Shown: piece by piece, positions 9,797 to 18,868 of the stretch
Numbering within the stretch: the first letter of the stretch is position 1
Layout of the letters: every line of letters begins with the position of its first letter
Translations under genes and position numbers: made by a program
From: Verrucomicrobiota bacterium
GTDB lineage: Bacteria; Verrucomicrobiota; Verrucomicrobiia; Verrucomicrobiales; Akkermansiaceae
DNA length: 64,000 bases
Reading direction: 5' to 3'
Assembly: GCA_004293445.1 (NCBI GenBank)
Contig: RDYP01000006.1
Span: 1 to 64,000, forward strand
Notes under the pieces: generated by a model
What the model was told of the DNA's origin: nothing
Database searches by the model: none
Seen by the model: only the letters and a program-made list of their open reading frames with translations

Positions 9797-9830
9797 ATCC
9801 CCGCCGCGGTTCGAACCCGCGGCGATGGGG
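9797..9830. terminator. Strong GC hairpin between convergent genes
   Basis: A near-perfect inverted repeat (CCCCGCCGCGG, loop TTCGAAC, CCGCGGCGATGGGG, with a two-base bulge) lies between the convergent kinase and RlpA-like genes. It has no clear T tract on either side, so termination is an inference from position and stability. Confidence 0.45.
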
Positions 9831-9885
9831 TTGGTAGGCGCGGGATCGTGGTGCTCGGCGGGCGAGAGGGGCCGCCCACCGTAGA

Positions 9886-10314
9886 TCAATCCCCCGCCCT
9901 TTTCAGAACCTCGACCCGCACACTCGCCACGCCCCTCGAGCGGAAACCGAGGCGCTGCGCCACTCCTTCGGTCACGTCGATCACCCGGGCTTTGGAAAAG
10001 GGACCCCGATCATTGATCCGGACCACTTCGGTTCTGCCATTGGATAAATTCGTCACCCGCACCCTCGTCCCCATCGGCAAGGTCTTATGAGCCGCAGTCG
10101 CTGCCGCATTGCTGAGACGCTCGCCACTGGCGGTTCGGGTCCCCCCGTTGCAGCGAATGCCATACCACGAGGCCTGCCCGTGCTGGACGGCCGCCACCTT
10201 CCACTCGGTCGGCGCAGAACGGGACCGAATCGACAGGATCGACGAATCGGCGCAGGAAGGAAGGAGTAGGGCTCCGGCGATGGCCAGGGCCACGGATCTT
10301 GGTTTCCGGGACAT
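9886..10314 (-). CDS. RlpA-like double-psi beta-barrel lipoprotein
   Basis: Members of this family bind or cleave peptidoglycan glycan strands lacking stem peptides. The 142-residue protein has a leader with lipobox LLLPSC and then a double-psi beta-barrel domain: QASWYG, TASGERL, AAHKTLPMGTRVRVTN, INDRGPF and VIDVTEGVAQRLGF all match the RlpA core, including the Asp in the DRGPF phrase. There is no C-terminal SPOR domain, so septal targeting as in long RlpA proteins is not expected. I chose the ATG at 10314 because the lipoprotein leader starts there. About 240 bases upstream, up to the MFS gene, contain no ORF I can support. Confidence 0.88.
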   Translation of the reverse strand: MSRKPRSVALAIAGALLLPSCADSSILSIRSRSAPTEWKVAAVQHGQASWYGIRCNGGTRTASGERLSNAAATAAHKTLPMGTRVRVTNLSNGRTEVVRINDRGPFSKARVIDVTEGVAQRLGFRSRGVASVRVEVLKRAGD

Positions 10315-10557
10315 GGTTGCTTGTCGGTGATTTTCCCCGCGCTCATCGCGGGGCACCAAGGGAAACCCCTGACCCGGTAGCCCGCAAGTTGAAACCGACG
10401 AAGCTCGTCAAGGGGTTTTTTCCTGAAAAACCAAGCCTTCAACCCATTCTATTTAAGATATCCGAAGCATTTTTTCGAAAAAAGACAGCGGCTCCACCCG
10501 CGAAATCGCCCGCCTCCCAGCCACTCCGAAGGAGAGACAGCGCTCCGTTTTACGGCC

Positions 10558-11877
10558 TCAGCCCCGCTCCGCTTGCCGACGCGATGAGAGGGCCACCCAT
10601 CCGAAAAACAGCAAAATCACTCCGGCAAAAATCGGGACCTGCCACCCCAAAGCGACCCGAAACGCCTCATCCCCCTTCGTTTCCCGCAAGCCCGCCAGCA
10701 TGCCCGAGAAACCCAGCGAACATGCCCCGTAGCCGAGATTGAAGGCCAGCCCTTTCACGCTCAGCAAGGTCGCCCGCTGTGAGGACTCGGCCGATGCGTG
10801 CAAATGCCGACTCACGGTGAAACCCACCACCCCGAGCAAGGTCATCACCAGCATCGCGGGCAGGATCCCCGCCCAAGGCCACGCAGGGACCAAGGCACCC
10901 AAACCCAAGACTCCCACCGCCGCGGCAATCCCAAGCACCCCCATCGGCGAAAAACGCTCATTGAGCCGCCGCGCCACCGTCGGCACGAAGAATCCGGTCA
11001 CGCCCACCGCCGCGCCAATAAAGCCAAAGGCCCACTCGGGAACCCCGATCAGCCGGTAATACTGGCTGTTGATCGTCGCGAAATTTCTGGCCACTCCGTC
11101 GATCAGTAGCCCACCCACGATTACCACCGCGATCGCCCTCGTTCCGAAGGCCCGCGCCGCGGTCCTCATCGTCAAGTGAAAGGCCGCCGCACAGCGCTCG
11201 CCCAGCCGACCCGCTGGACGCGGAGCCTCTTCCATCCTCCACGCGATCGCCACGCAGGCCAGCGCCTGCATCAGCACCAACGCGACCGGCAAACGATGCG
11301 CCACCGCAACCGGCAACTCCCACCCCAAGCCTGCCAACCACGACGGATCGTAGAGCAAGCCACCCAAGGCCATCACCACCAAAAAGCCCGCCGCCCGCCA
11401 ACGCATCACCGTTGCCAAAACCTCATCCCACGCCGCCGCCCGCCCCTCCTCCGGCAGGGATTCATAGGCAATCGCCTCGTCCGCCCCACTCGCAGCGGCT
11501 TCCGACGCCCCGGACAGCACGCGGTTCAACAAGCAAAGACCGAACAACCACGCCCCGCCATCCTGCGGGGCCAGCAACAGGATCCCCATTTCCACGACCA
11601 TCAGCAGGGCCGCAAACACCAAAAGCTTTCTCCGGCCGATCGTATCCGCCAAGGCTCCCGAAGGCACCTCCAGCACGAAAATCGACAGCGCCCACACCAA
11701 ATTCAAAAATACAAAACGCTCCAGCGTCAGCCCCAGATCGGTGAAAAAAATCGCCAGCACCGGATAGTAGGCACGGGCGTTGTAAAGCACCGTGAACAGC
11801 ACGTAGAGCCGCGCGTTCCGATGCACGAAAGGCCCGCTGCGACGAAGAAGAGAAAGCACGCCCCAGCAGTGCGGCAT
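10558..11877 (-). CDS. Major facilitator superfamily transporter
   Basis: This is a twelve-helix MFS permease of about 439 residues with unknown substrate. The loop 2-3 signature appears as GALADTIGRRKLLVF, and the second half begins after a basic stretch (RPAGRLGERC) and carries further pairs of helices. The first helix (LYVLFTVLYNARAYYPVLAIFF) and the helix after it resemble the DHA-like drug/metabolite exporters. The ORF is open back to 11928; I use the ATG at 11877 (MPHCWGV), but starts a few codons either way cannot be excluded. It diverges from the rhodanese gene. Confidence 0.85.
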   Translation of the reverse strand: MPHCWGVLSLLRRSGPFVHRNARLYVLFTVLYNARAYYPVLAIFFTDLGLTLERFVFLNLVWALSIFVLEVPSGALADTIGRRKLLVFAALLMVVEMGILLLAPQDGGAWLFGLCLLNRVLSGASEAAASGADEAIAYESLPEEGRAAAWDEVLATVMRWRAAGFLVVMALGGLLYDPSWLAGLGWELPVAVAHRLPVALVLMQALACVAIAWRMEEAPRPAGRLGERCAAAFHLTMRTAARAFGTRAIAVVIVGGLLIDGVARNFATINSQYYRLIGVPEWAFGFIGAAVGVTGFFVPTVARRLNERFSPMGVLGIAAAVGVLGLGALVPAWPWAGILPAMLVMTLLGVVGFTVSRHLHASAESSQRATLLSVKGLAFNLGYGACSLGFSGMLAGLRETKGDEAFRVALGWQVPIFAGVILLFFGWVALSSRRQAERG

Positions 11878-11954
11878 TCCACCACTCCGCGCAAAGCCGA
11901 TTTTACACACCCTTGACGGACAAGCCACCGCATCGCCGCCATCATGCTCCCGCC

Positions 11955-12440
11955 ATGAAAATCATCCGACTCCTCCTCTGCACCACCGCCCTCGCCACCG
12001 CGGAAGCGCCCAACCCGAAAATCGACTTCGACCACTTCGCTCGACTCACCGGCGAGCTAGCCCAACTCCGCGAGTCCCGCCGGGTATCGGAAGACGAATT
12101 CCTGCGCCTCGCCAACGAACCCGGTACCGTCATCCTCGACGCCCGCAGCCCCGAGAAATACCGACAACTCCACGTCAAAGGCGCGGTCCACCTGAACTTC
12201 GCCGACTTCACCGAAGCCTCGCTCGCCACCGTCATCCCCACCAAAACCACCCGGGTCCTGATCTACTGCAACAACAACTTCGAAGGCGCCCCCAACCTCT
12301 TCCCCAGCAAAGTCATCGCCCTCAACCTCCCGACTTTCCTCACCCTGCACGGCCACGGATACACCGAAGTCCACGAACTCGGCCCCCTGCTCGACATTGC
12401 TAAAACCAAGATTCCCTTCGCCGGCGACTCGGTGAAATGA
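11955..12440 (+). CDS. Exported rhodanese-like protein
   Basis: A signal peptide (MKIIRLLLCTTALATAEA) precedes a rhodanese-like domain of about 140 residues. The domain shows the entry phrase VILDARSPEKYRQLHVKGAVHLN and an active-site-like cysteine in LIYCNNNFEGAP, an extended loop that does not match the usual CRxGxR. A periplasmic location is predicted. Substrate and reaction are unknown; many exported rhodanese-like proteins bind rather than transfer sulfane sulfur. It lies 46 bases before a two-component system in the same direction and may share its transcript. Confidence 0.85.
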   Translation: MKIIRLLLCTTALATAEAPNPKIDFDHFARLTGELAQLRESRRVSEDEFLRLANEPGTVILDARSPEKYRQLHVKGAVHLNFADFTEASLATVIPTKTTRVLIYCNNNFEGAPNLFPSKVIALNLPTFLTLHGHGYTEVHELGPLLDIAKTKIPFAGDSVK

Positions 12441-12486
12441 GCCCACTCTTGCAGGCCCTCAGCCACTTCGTGTATCCCCCGGAACC

Positions 12487-13185
12487 ATGCCGGAAGACAC
12501 CATCCTCGTGATCGAAGACGACCCCGCGGTTCGCCGCGGGGTGATCGATGCGCTGGAATACGGGGGATATCGTACTTTGGAGGCAGCCAACGGCAGCGAG
12601 GGGCTCGAACTCGCACTCAGGGCAAACTACCGATTGCTGCTGCTCGATCTCGTCCTGCCAGGCCACGACGGTTTCTCAATCCTCAGCGAACTCAAAAAGA
12701 AACGCCCCGGCCAGGCGGTCATCATCCTCTCCGCCCGCGGCGAAGAAAACGACCGCGTTCGCGGCCTCAGCCTCGGGGCGGACGACTACGTGATGAAGCC
12801 CTTCAGCCTCCGCGAACTCCTCGCCCGCGTGGAAGCGGTGCTACGCCGAAGCTGCGAACGACCCGCCCCTTCGGAATACCACGAACTCCCCGGCGCGAAC
12901 ATCGACCTCGCCAGCGGCCGCATCCTCTTCGCCGAAGGAGAAGAAACCCAACTCTCGGAACAGGAAGGCAAGCTGCTCCGCTACTTCCTCCACGCTGCAG
13001 GACGAATCGTCACCCGAGACGAAATCCTCCGCCACGTCTGGGGGCTCGATCCCGCACGCACCGAAACCCGCACCCTCGATATGCACATCATGCACCTCCG
13101 GACCAAACTCCGCGACCGCGAACAATCCCTCCTCGTCACGGTTCGCGGCAAAGGCTGGAGATTTCATCCAGCAGCACGGCCATGA
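12487..13185 (+). CDS. Response regulator, OmpR/PhoB family
   Basis: This 232-residue DNA-binding regulator has a receiver domain with acidic pair at 11-12, phospho-acceptor Asp54 (in LLLDLVLPGHDG) and Lys104 (YVMKPF). A winged-helix domain fills the C-terminal half, ending in LDMHIMHLRTKLRD and VRGKGWRF, the recognition helix and wing of the OmpR type. The last codon overlaps the ATG of the histidine kinase gene (ATGA), so the pair is translationally coupled. The target genes and signal are not evident. Confidence 0.93.
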   Translation: MPEDTILVIEDDPAVRRGVIDALEYGGYRTLEAANGSEGLELALRANYRLLLLDLVLPGHDGFSILSELKKKRPGQAVIILSARGEENDRVRGLSLGADDYVMKPFSLRELLARVEAVLRRSCERPAPSEYHELPGANIDLASGRILFAEGEETQLSEQEGKLLRYFLHAAGRIVTRDEILRHVWGLDPARTETRTLDMHIMHLRTKLRDREQSLLVTVRGKGWRFHPAARP

Positions 13186-14891
13186 GACGCACGCGCCATC
13201 GAGGCGTGACCGCCGCACTCGCGCTTTGCGCCGCGCTGGTCCTAGGCGCCATGGGCTGGCTCACCCGCAGCGTGCTCGCGGCAGAGCACGATCGCTCACT
13301 CGCCGAAGCCCGCGCCGATCTGGAGGAACGCACCCGCCTCGCACTCTGGCGCATGGATGGCGAGGGAGCCTCCATCCTGCTGGCACGAAACGGCATGCCC
13401 GGTGCCGATCACCCCCAAGCAAGCCGCGAGGATCCCTTGGCGCATTTGCATTTCGAGGCCGATGCCGATGGCAAACTGATCTCGCTCGAAATCAGCGATC
13501 CAGCCCCACCCGCAGAAATCGCCAACTCATTCAACCACCTCCAATCCCTGCTCGCCCAACACACGCTCCAACCCGAAGCCGACGCCGTCCTGCAGTCCGC
13601 CGCCAAAACCGGCGAAGCAAACTGGCAGGCCCTTCCGAAATCCGCGGAGCATCAAAAGAAACTCAATTCCTTCTCCCGCAACCAGCTCGGCTGGTCGCAA
13701 TCGCGAAACGACACCGCCTATCAAAGCAACTCCAACGGCGTCGAACGCGCGCAACGCGCCAAAGTCATCGACCAAACCCTCGAAGCCCAAATCTTCGCAC
13801 CAAGCCCGACACCCACCGCCCTCCCCACAATGAACCCCATGCGGGCGACCTGGATCGCCGGCGAACTTTTCCTTCTCCGCCAACTCGCCGAACCAGCGGG
13901 CCACATTCAGGGCATTTGGCTGAATTCCACCCGCCTCAGCGAACGCTTGCGAGCCGAGATCTCCGACCTCCTGCCCTACGCGTCGCTCGATCCCATCGAT
14001 GCCAATGCCAGCGAGGACCCGCTCGCCCTCGTTTCCTTCCCCTTCCGCCTCCAGCGCAATGAACTGCCGAAGATCGGCCACACGAAACCTGGCGGCGCAC
14101 TCATCGCGGGCTGGATCGCCGTCCTCTGCGCCATCGCCGCCGTCGCCCTTCTCCTTCGCGGCATCCTGCAACTCAGCGAACGACGCGCCTCATTCGTCTC
14201 CGCGGTCACCCACGAACTGCGCACCCCACTCACCACCTTCCAACTCTACACCGAACTTCTACGCAAGGATGCCGTGAAACCCGAAAAACGCGGCCACTAT
14301 TTCGAAACCCTCCACCGCGAAGCGGTCCGCCTCTCCCACCTCGTGGAAAACGTCCTCGCCTTCTCACGGATCGAAAAAGGCAGTGCCCGCGCCACCCTGA
14401 GCACCCTCCGGGCAGACGATCTCATACGACCACTGATTCCCCGCCTCGAAGAGCGCCTCCGTGAAGTCGGCATGCGTCTCCACTGCGACTTGCAGGACTC
14501 GGCGTGGAGCAGCCTCGTCCGCGTCGATGCCGCTGCCGTCGACCACATCTTGACCAACCTCTGCGACAACGCCGCCAAATACGCCGCCCACTCCTCACCC
14601 GCAGAAATCACTCTCAGCGCCAAAACCACCCGCCGCACCCTCACCCTCTTCATCGCCGATCAGGGTCCGGGCATCCCGTCTGCCGAACACCGACACGTCT
14701 TTCTTCCCTTTCACAAGTCCGCCGCCAGCGCCGCCGAAACCCAACCCGGTGTCGGCCTCGGTCTATCCCTCTCCCGCCGCCTCGCCCGCAGCTTCAGCGG
14801 CGAACTCCGCCTCCACCCAACCCCCAAAGGCGCCTGCTTCGCCCTCACCCTGCCCCTCACAAAACCGTGCGATCACTTCACCAAGCCGTGA
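13182..14891 (+). CDS. Membrane sensor histidine kinase
   Basis: This 569-residue kinase pairs with the preceding response regulator. It has a membrane helix near residues 8-30, an extracytoplasmic sensor region of about 270 residues with no recognised fold, and a second helix near 305-325. The H box VTHELRTPL carries His344, the N box reads LTNLCDNAAKYA, and the ATP lid contains ADQGPGIP and GVGLGLSLSRRLA. There is no obvious HAMP domain: the H box follows the second helix after about 20 residues. The sensor region is unusually large and could not be assigned. Confidence 0.92.
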   Translation: MRRTRHRGVTAALALCAALVLGAMGWLTRSVLAAEHDRSLAEARADLEERTRLALWRMDGEGASILLARNGMPGADHPQASREDPLAHLHFEADADGKLISLEISDPAPPAEIANSFNHLQSLLAQHTLQPEADAVLQSAAKTGEANWQALPKSAEHQKKLNSFSRNQLGWSQSRNDTAYQSNSNGVERAQRAKVIDQTLEAQIFAPSPTPTALPTMNPMRATWIAGELFLLRQLAEPAGHIQGIWLNSTRLSERLRAEISDLLPYASLDPIDANASEDPLALVSFPFRLQRNELPKIGHTKPGGALIAGWIAVLCAIAAVALLLRGILQLSERRASFVSAVTHELRTPLTTFQLYTELLRKDAVKPEKRGHYFETLHREAVRLSHLVENVLAFSRIEKGSARATLSTLRADDLIRPLIPRLEERLREVGMRLHCDLQDSAWSSLVRVDAAAVDHILTNLCDNAAKYAAHSSPAEITLSAKTTRRTLTLFIADQGPGIPSAEHRHVFLPFHKSAASAAETQPGVGLGLSLSRRLARSFSGELRLHPTPKGACFALTLPLTKPCDHFTKP

Positions 14892-14907
14892 TCACCACAT
14901 CGTGAGC

Positions 14908-14983
14908 ACAAAAAATACAAAACCGCGCCTTTGGTGGCCACCCGAGCCATCAGAGACTCAACATGACGACCACCAAAGGGCGG
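14908..14983 (-). terminator. Probable terminator of the lipoprotein pair
   Basis: An inverted repeat pairs GCGCCTTTGGTGG-type sequence (14923-14937) with CCACCAAAGGGCGG (14970-14983) across a loop of about 32 bases. Read on the minus strand it is followed by a T-rich run (the A-rich bases 14908-14922), as expected after the gene ending at 15006. The long loop lowers confidence. Confidence 0.45.
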
Positions 14984-15005
14984 AATTCTCGAATCCAGAA
15001 TCGGG

Positions 15006-15398
15006 TCAGCGAACTGCCTGGATCGGCATGCCTTCCTTGTTCAAGGCAAGCTTGATACCGAAATTCCCGGAGGCATAGACCTTCCGAGGTGCTTCCCGGC
15101 CTTTCTCCCAGTAAATGCCACCTTGAGAACCCATGCTCATGCCCGAGTCCATGACTCGGATTTGCTCGCCCGGAGGGGCAAAGTAATGAGCTTTAGAGTC
15201 CTCATGGATCGGCAGGTAGTTCCCGGCAGGATAAATGAATTTCTTCATCAGAAAGCCATCACCAATCGAGAACTCAGAATTCACGACAACCGACTTTGCT
15301 GGAGGAGTCGACGTCAATGGACCTGGAGACAAACCTCCGGCACACGAAGCGAGGAATAGAGCACCCAGCAGGGCGGCGCACTTTCTGAGGGAATTCAT
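15006..15398 (-). CDS. Small predicted lipoprotein
   Basis: This 130-residue protein has a leader ending in lipobox FLASC followed by a Pro/Ser/Thr linker. I do not recognise the family. The mature part contains aromatic and glycine-rich strands (FIYPAGNYLPIHED, YFAPPGEQIRVMDSG, GGIYWEKGR) suggesting a small beta-rich domain. It lies 9 bases after a second small lipoprotein in the same direction, so the two are almost certainly one transcript. Both have lower GC content than their neighbours. Confidence 0.75.
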   Translation of the reverse strand: MNSLRKCAALLGALFLASCAGGLSPGPLTSTPPAKSVVVNSEFSIGDGFLMKKFIYPAGNYLPIHEDSKAHYFAPPGEQIRVMDSGMSMGSQGGIYWEKGREAPRKVYASGNFGIKLALNKEGMPIQAVR

Positions 15399-15407
15399 GC
15401 CGATAAA

Positions 15408-15908
15408 TTAGCGGAGGGCAACAAGCTGCGACTCAAGCTCCTTGGGGAGCTCGGAGCGATCCACAACGTGCATGATCTTGCCGTTATTCCCTTCGATAGA
15501 AGCGACAGTGGCGAAGCTAACATTCACGCTCTCAGGAAGCTTGAACATCGCACCCGTCGCCGGATCGACGATAAGCAAACCAACGAAGCCACCAAACAGG
15601 ATGTTTCCAAAGTACCATCCATCAATACCAGCCGTGAGAGGGACAATTTGCTGAGGTTGTCCTTTTTTCGAGAAAACAACTTCATATTTGGCCGGAGTGA
15701 AGAAACCCGACGATGCCGACAGAGTAACGGTCGACGGAGTGGTTCCTTGGTGGATGACGTTGCCATTTTTCTTCACCTGAACCTGAGCTCCCGACGGGGA
15801 ACTCATCAGCGAAACAGGATATTCAGATTTGGAAACAATTGAAGCGCAGCTAACGAGCATCAGCGATGCGATTCCAGTGACAGCAGTGTAAACTGATTTA
15901 TTTTTCAT
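15408..15908 (-). CDS. PEGA-like small lipoprotein
   Basis: This 166-residue protein has a leader ending in LMLVSC and a PEGA-like segment (VSLMSSPSGAQVQVKKNG, then HQGTTPSTVTL), the kind of beta domain that often binds surface structures. The later part contains a glycine-rich hydrophobic segment (GNILFGGFVGLLIVDPATGAMF) seen in many small lipoproteins with this domain. The start is the ATG at 15908; eight earlier codons are possible. The bases before the ATG are A/T-rich with no ribosome binding site. The role is unknown. Confidence 0.8.
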   Translation of the reverse strand: MKNKSVYTAVTGIASLMLVSCASIVSKSEYPVSLMSSPSGAQVQVKKNGNVIHQGTTPSTVTLSASSGFFTPAKYEVVFSKKGQPQQIVPLTAGIDGWYFGNILFGGFVGLLIVDPATGAMFKLPESVNVSFATVASIEGNNGKIMHVVDRSELPKELESQLVALR

Positions 15909-16401
15909 GTTTTTATTTTTCGATCGAGGCATCCAGCTTAGTTCGCGAACACCAAGAATTTTTCCAGTATTTTTACATTTCAGGAAAATGACATATTATT
16001 TAACCATATCCAAATGACTCATGATCATCCGAAAGAGAAAGAAAGACACTTGGATGAGCGGAACGAAACGCGAGGCGAACAGAAAGAGATAGTCACGCAT
16101 CTCCACGAAGAACGAGTGCAAGAAGAGAGTGTATAACAATGGAGATATGATCGAGCAAACGACCGCGGCTCAAGCCCCGGAGCCTGCGAGGGCTCCTTCG
16201 GACCGACTCCACTGATTACGTGCGAATTTGTGGGAGCTGCCAATCGCCTAGTCACGTGCGTCATCTCTCATCGAAAAACACCATTCGCAAGCAAATACTG
16301 CATCATCTGAACCGAAAATTATTTTTTCGAATCTACCTTGGGCTCATCTTTTGACATAGGAAGAAATCAGATGTATCGACGTTCTTGGCAGCAAATACCC
16401 C
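15909..16401. other. Gene-free, AT-rich intergenic stretch
   Basis: About 490 bases lie between the lipoprotein pair and the glycosidase-like gene. The first 110 bases are AT-rich, fit a promoter region for the minus-strand pair, and hold a perfect 10-base palindrome GTTCGCGAAC at 15941-15950. Bases 16028-16145 are strongly purine-rich on the plus strand. A small hairpin (GGAGCC, six-base loop, GGCTCC) lies at 16179-16196. A short minus-strand frame in this stretch looks random, being rich in Ser, Arg and Cys, and is not called. Confidence 0.5.
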
Positions 16402-18126
16402 TCACCGAAACAGTGCCTCAACCCCCATCGCCGACTTGCGCAGGAATTTCGGCACGACCTTGCTCTGCCCCGGGCGAAACAGCCGGAAGACCAGACTGAG
16501 CAAATTCAGGGTCAGGATGTGATCGATCAAGCGGTAGCCCCGCTGGCGCCGGAGAAAGAGGGCGGCAACCCAGCCCAAAGTGTAGCGCTTCACCCGGAAC
16601 GGTTCGAACGACAGCTTGATCCGGTAACGCTCCCGCGTCGAACTGGGCCACGCTTTCTTGTAGGCCTTCTTCGCCGCTCGGATCCGACCGACCAACTCAG
16701 GCTCGAAGGGCAGGAAATAGTAGCGCCGTGCCAAACGGAGCAGGTGGCAGAAGTCGCGCCAGTGCTCGATGTCCGCAACCGGCAAGTCCGCCGCGCGTGC
16801 CAGTTCGATCATCCGCGGGAACAGCGCATAGGCCGCCTCGCCCTCGCGCAAGGTCCGCTCGGGATCGCGCACGAAATGCCGCAGCACCTTGCGCACCGCG
16901 TGATTGATGAAGAGGCAGTCCCAGTAGACATGCAGCAAGGGGGGAATCCGCACGCGACGGAAGAACAGCTTCTGCTCGGCGAAATCCCGAATGTAGTGCA
17001 GTTCCCTCACCACCGTCTCCGAGTGACGTAGTAGTTCCAACAGCGCAGGTGCCTTAGCCGCGCCAACCACCGCCGCAACCGCATCCTCGACCGATTCCCC
17101 CTCGCGGAAAATCCGCAGTGCCACCGTGGTGTTGAGCCGCAGCCAAAAGTCGCGACCGTCGTCTTCCAGAAAGGCAAGGCGCCGAAAACGATGCCATCCG
17201 CCCGTCTGGCACCACACGGAGATCCCGACGAGATTCGCGTCGCCCTTCAACTCACGGGCATGGCGCTCGCAGTCCCAACCGATGAAGCTCGGATACTCGC
17301 CTGCGCCCTCATACTCGCGCCGCGCTTGGAGCTCGACGATCTTGCGGTGCGGCGATCGGAAAAACGCACGATTCAGCGGCAGATAACGAAAGAAATCACT
17401 CTCGCCATACTTCATCGACAAAATGAACGCCGGCGAATCGATGCCCTTCAATGCATCCGAAAGCGTTCTTCGATGCCAAATCAAGTCCCCCACCCGATGC
17501 GCGCCCACCGTCCAGGTGCGGAGGATCAAGCTGCGTCCTCTTTCCTCGAAAACCGGCAACAAGGACCGCAACAAACGATTGGTATCGGCCGCGCTCCGAA
17601 CATGCAGCCGCGTGCGAATCGGATCCTTCACGTCGACCCCGTCGCTTTCGCCGATCCGTAAGACCAGCCCACTCAACTCGGGAAAATCACGCAGGATTCC
17701 ATCGACCATGCCCCGATAGATTTCTTCCATTTTCACCCGATCGCCACCCACCGCCGCATCGATCGCCGGCGTGACGGGAAGCACGTCTGAGGTGAGATAA
17801 ATCTCCAGCCCGCCGTCGCGGATGATTCGGAACAGCTCCCTGAATTCCTCGCGAAACACCGAGATCCGCGCTGCCACATCTTTCTCATGCAACGGATGCG
17901 GGGCGAGATGCGCCAAGTCATCAAGGGTCACCGCATTGAAACCCGCAGCCGCCACCTCGCGAACAAAACGCTTCATGTCCACCTGGATCGCATCCCACTG
18001 CGAACGCCGCTCGACACCCTCGGTGGCCAGACGCACGAAGTGGATCTTCGACCAATTGATCCGACCACCCCTCTGCCCGCGAAAGAAAGGACCAATCGCA
18101 TCAACAAGAAAGATCCCGGGCGGCAT
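16402..18126 (-). CDS. Putative TIM-barrel glycoside hydrolase-like protein
   Basis: This 574-residue protein has no signal peptide. The segment FVREVAAAGFNAVTLDDLAHL followed by FREEFRELFRIIRDGGLEIYLTSD and the phrase LVLRIGESDG resemble alternating strands and helices of a (beta/alpha)8 barrel, and the overall look recalls alpha-glucuronidase-type (GH67-like) enzymes; acidic residues at strand ends (DD, SD, ESD) could be catalytic. FIGWDCERHARE and ISVWCQTGGWH follow later in the barrel. The C-terminal 200 residues are helical and very basic. The family assignment is tentative and the substrate unknown. It is followed by the gene-free AT-rich stretch. Confidence 0.6.
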   Translation of the reverse strand: MPPGIFLVDAIGPFFRGQRGGRINWSKIHFVRLATEGVERRSQWDAIQVDMKRFVREVAAAGFNAVTLDDLAHLAPHPLHEKDVAARISVFREEFRELFRIIRDGGLEIYLTSDVLPVTPAIDAAVGGDRVKMEEIYRGMVDGILRDFPELSGLVLRIGESDGVDVKDPIRTRLHVRSAADTNRLLRSLLPVFEERGRSLILRTWTVGAHRVGDLIWHRRTLSDALKGIDSPAFILSMKYGESDFFRYLPLNRAFFRSPHRKIVELQARREYEGAGEYPSFIGWDCERHARELKGDANLVGISVWCQTGGWHRFRRLAFLEDDGRDFWLRLNTTVALRIFREGESVEDAVAAVVGAAKAPALLELLRHSETVVRELHYIRDFAEQKLFFRRVRIPPLLHVYWDCLFINHAVRKVLRHFVRDPERTLREGEAAYALFPRMIELARAADLPVADIEHWRDFCHLLRLARRYYFLPFEPELVGRIRAAKKAYKKAWPSSTRERYRIKLSFEPFRVKRYTLGWVAALFLRRQRGYRLIDHILTLNLLSLVFRLFRPGQSKVVPKFLRKSAMGVEALFR

Positions 18127-18175
18127 GCTTCGTGAAGACTAGAAGCCTCACGAATGCCACGAAAAGGAACCGATT

Positions 18176-18204
18176 TTGACAGGATCGTTGCAATTCCAGA
18201 TTCG
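18176..18204 (+). promoter_or_regulatory. Possible promoter of the pseudopilin cassette
   Basis: A consensus -35 TTGACA (18176-18181) is followed after 17 bases by a weak -10 (GATTCG), about 85 bases before the first cassette gene. The -35 is convincing and the -10 is not. Confidence 0.3.
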
Positions 18205-18289
18205 CCATCCCTCATCACCCGAGTGTGTCCCACACTGTCTTCATGATGTCTTGTCGAACACCAGCAATCCGTCATCTTCCCACCATCCC

Positions 18290-18868
18290 GTGCTCCGTCG
18301 TCATCGACATCACCCGCGACACGATTCCGCTTTCAGCCTCGTCGAGATGCTCGTAGCCGTCGCGATCGTCGGCACCCTGCTGGCGCTCGGACTCTCCATC
18401 ACGGGCCGTTCGCCCGCCAACAAACGACGCGACGCCACCCAGCAATTCGCCGGGCTGGTGGAGCAAGCAAGAAGCGCAGCCATCACCCGCCGCACGACCG
18501 TGCTCCTCGCCATCGCCGCGCCGGATGCGGAGCACGATGCCACACGACTGGGACTCTTTGAGACCAGCAGCAAAGCCATCGCCGGCGAGGCCCTCGACTG
18601 CCGACAGATCCAGCGCTGGATCCGCCTGCCCGATGGCATTGCCTTCGCCAGCGGCGAGCTCGCGGGCCTTGGCAATCCGCTCGATGCTCCACCGCTGGAC
18701 CTCCGCTGGCAGGACGGCCGAAAACACGCCACCGTGCACGCCCTCGCCTTCAGCCCCCGCGGAGGCCTGACCTGGCCACCCGGTTCGACCCCCGTCGCCC
18801 TCAGCCTCGGCAACGGCACCCTGCGAATCGGCCGTGCCGTGGCCCGACCATGGGCCTTCGACGAATGA
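18290..18868 (+). CDS. GspH-like pseudopilin, Verru_Chthon cassette protein D type
   Basis: This is the first of four prepilin-like proteins. The N-terminus has a short basic leader and the type IV prepilin signature SAFSLVEMLVAVAIVGTLL, with Glu at position +5 after the predicted cleavage. I start at an in-frame GTG (18290), which gives a normal leader; there is no in-frame ATG. The 192-residue protein continues with an amphipathic helix (FAGLVEQARSAAITRR) and a beta-rich globular part, as in GspH/FimT minor pseudopilins. Its stop overlaps the next start (ATGA). Four-gene sets of this kind are annotated in Verrucomicrobia as Verru_Chthon cassettes. Confidence 0.82.
   Translation: MLRRHRHHPRHDSAFSLVEMLVAVAIVGTLLALGLSITGRSPANKRRDATQQFAGLVEQARSAAITRRTTVLLAIAAPDAEHDATRLGLFETSSKAIAGEALDCRQIQRWIRLPDGIAFASGELAGLGNPLDAPPLDLRWQDGRKHATVHALAFSPRGGLTWPPGSTPVALSLGNGTLRIGRAVARPWAFDE

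Noticed and set aside
9797-9830. Possible tRNA T-arm (GGTTCGAACCC)
   Set aside because: Only the T-arm-like palindrome is present; no anticodon arm, D arm or acceptor stem can be found around it. It is better read as a terminator-like hairpin.
16025-16264. Short minus-strand frame of 79 codons in the gene-free stretch
   Set aside because: Composition is rich in Ser, Arg and Cys and looks random; there is no hydrophobic core, family motif or conserved context.
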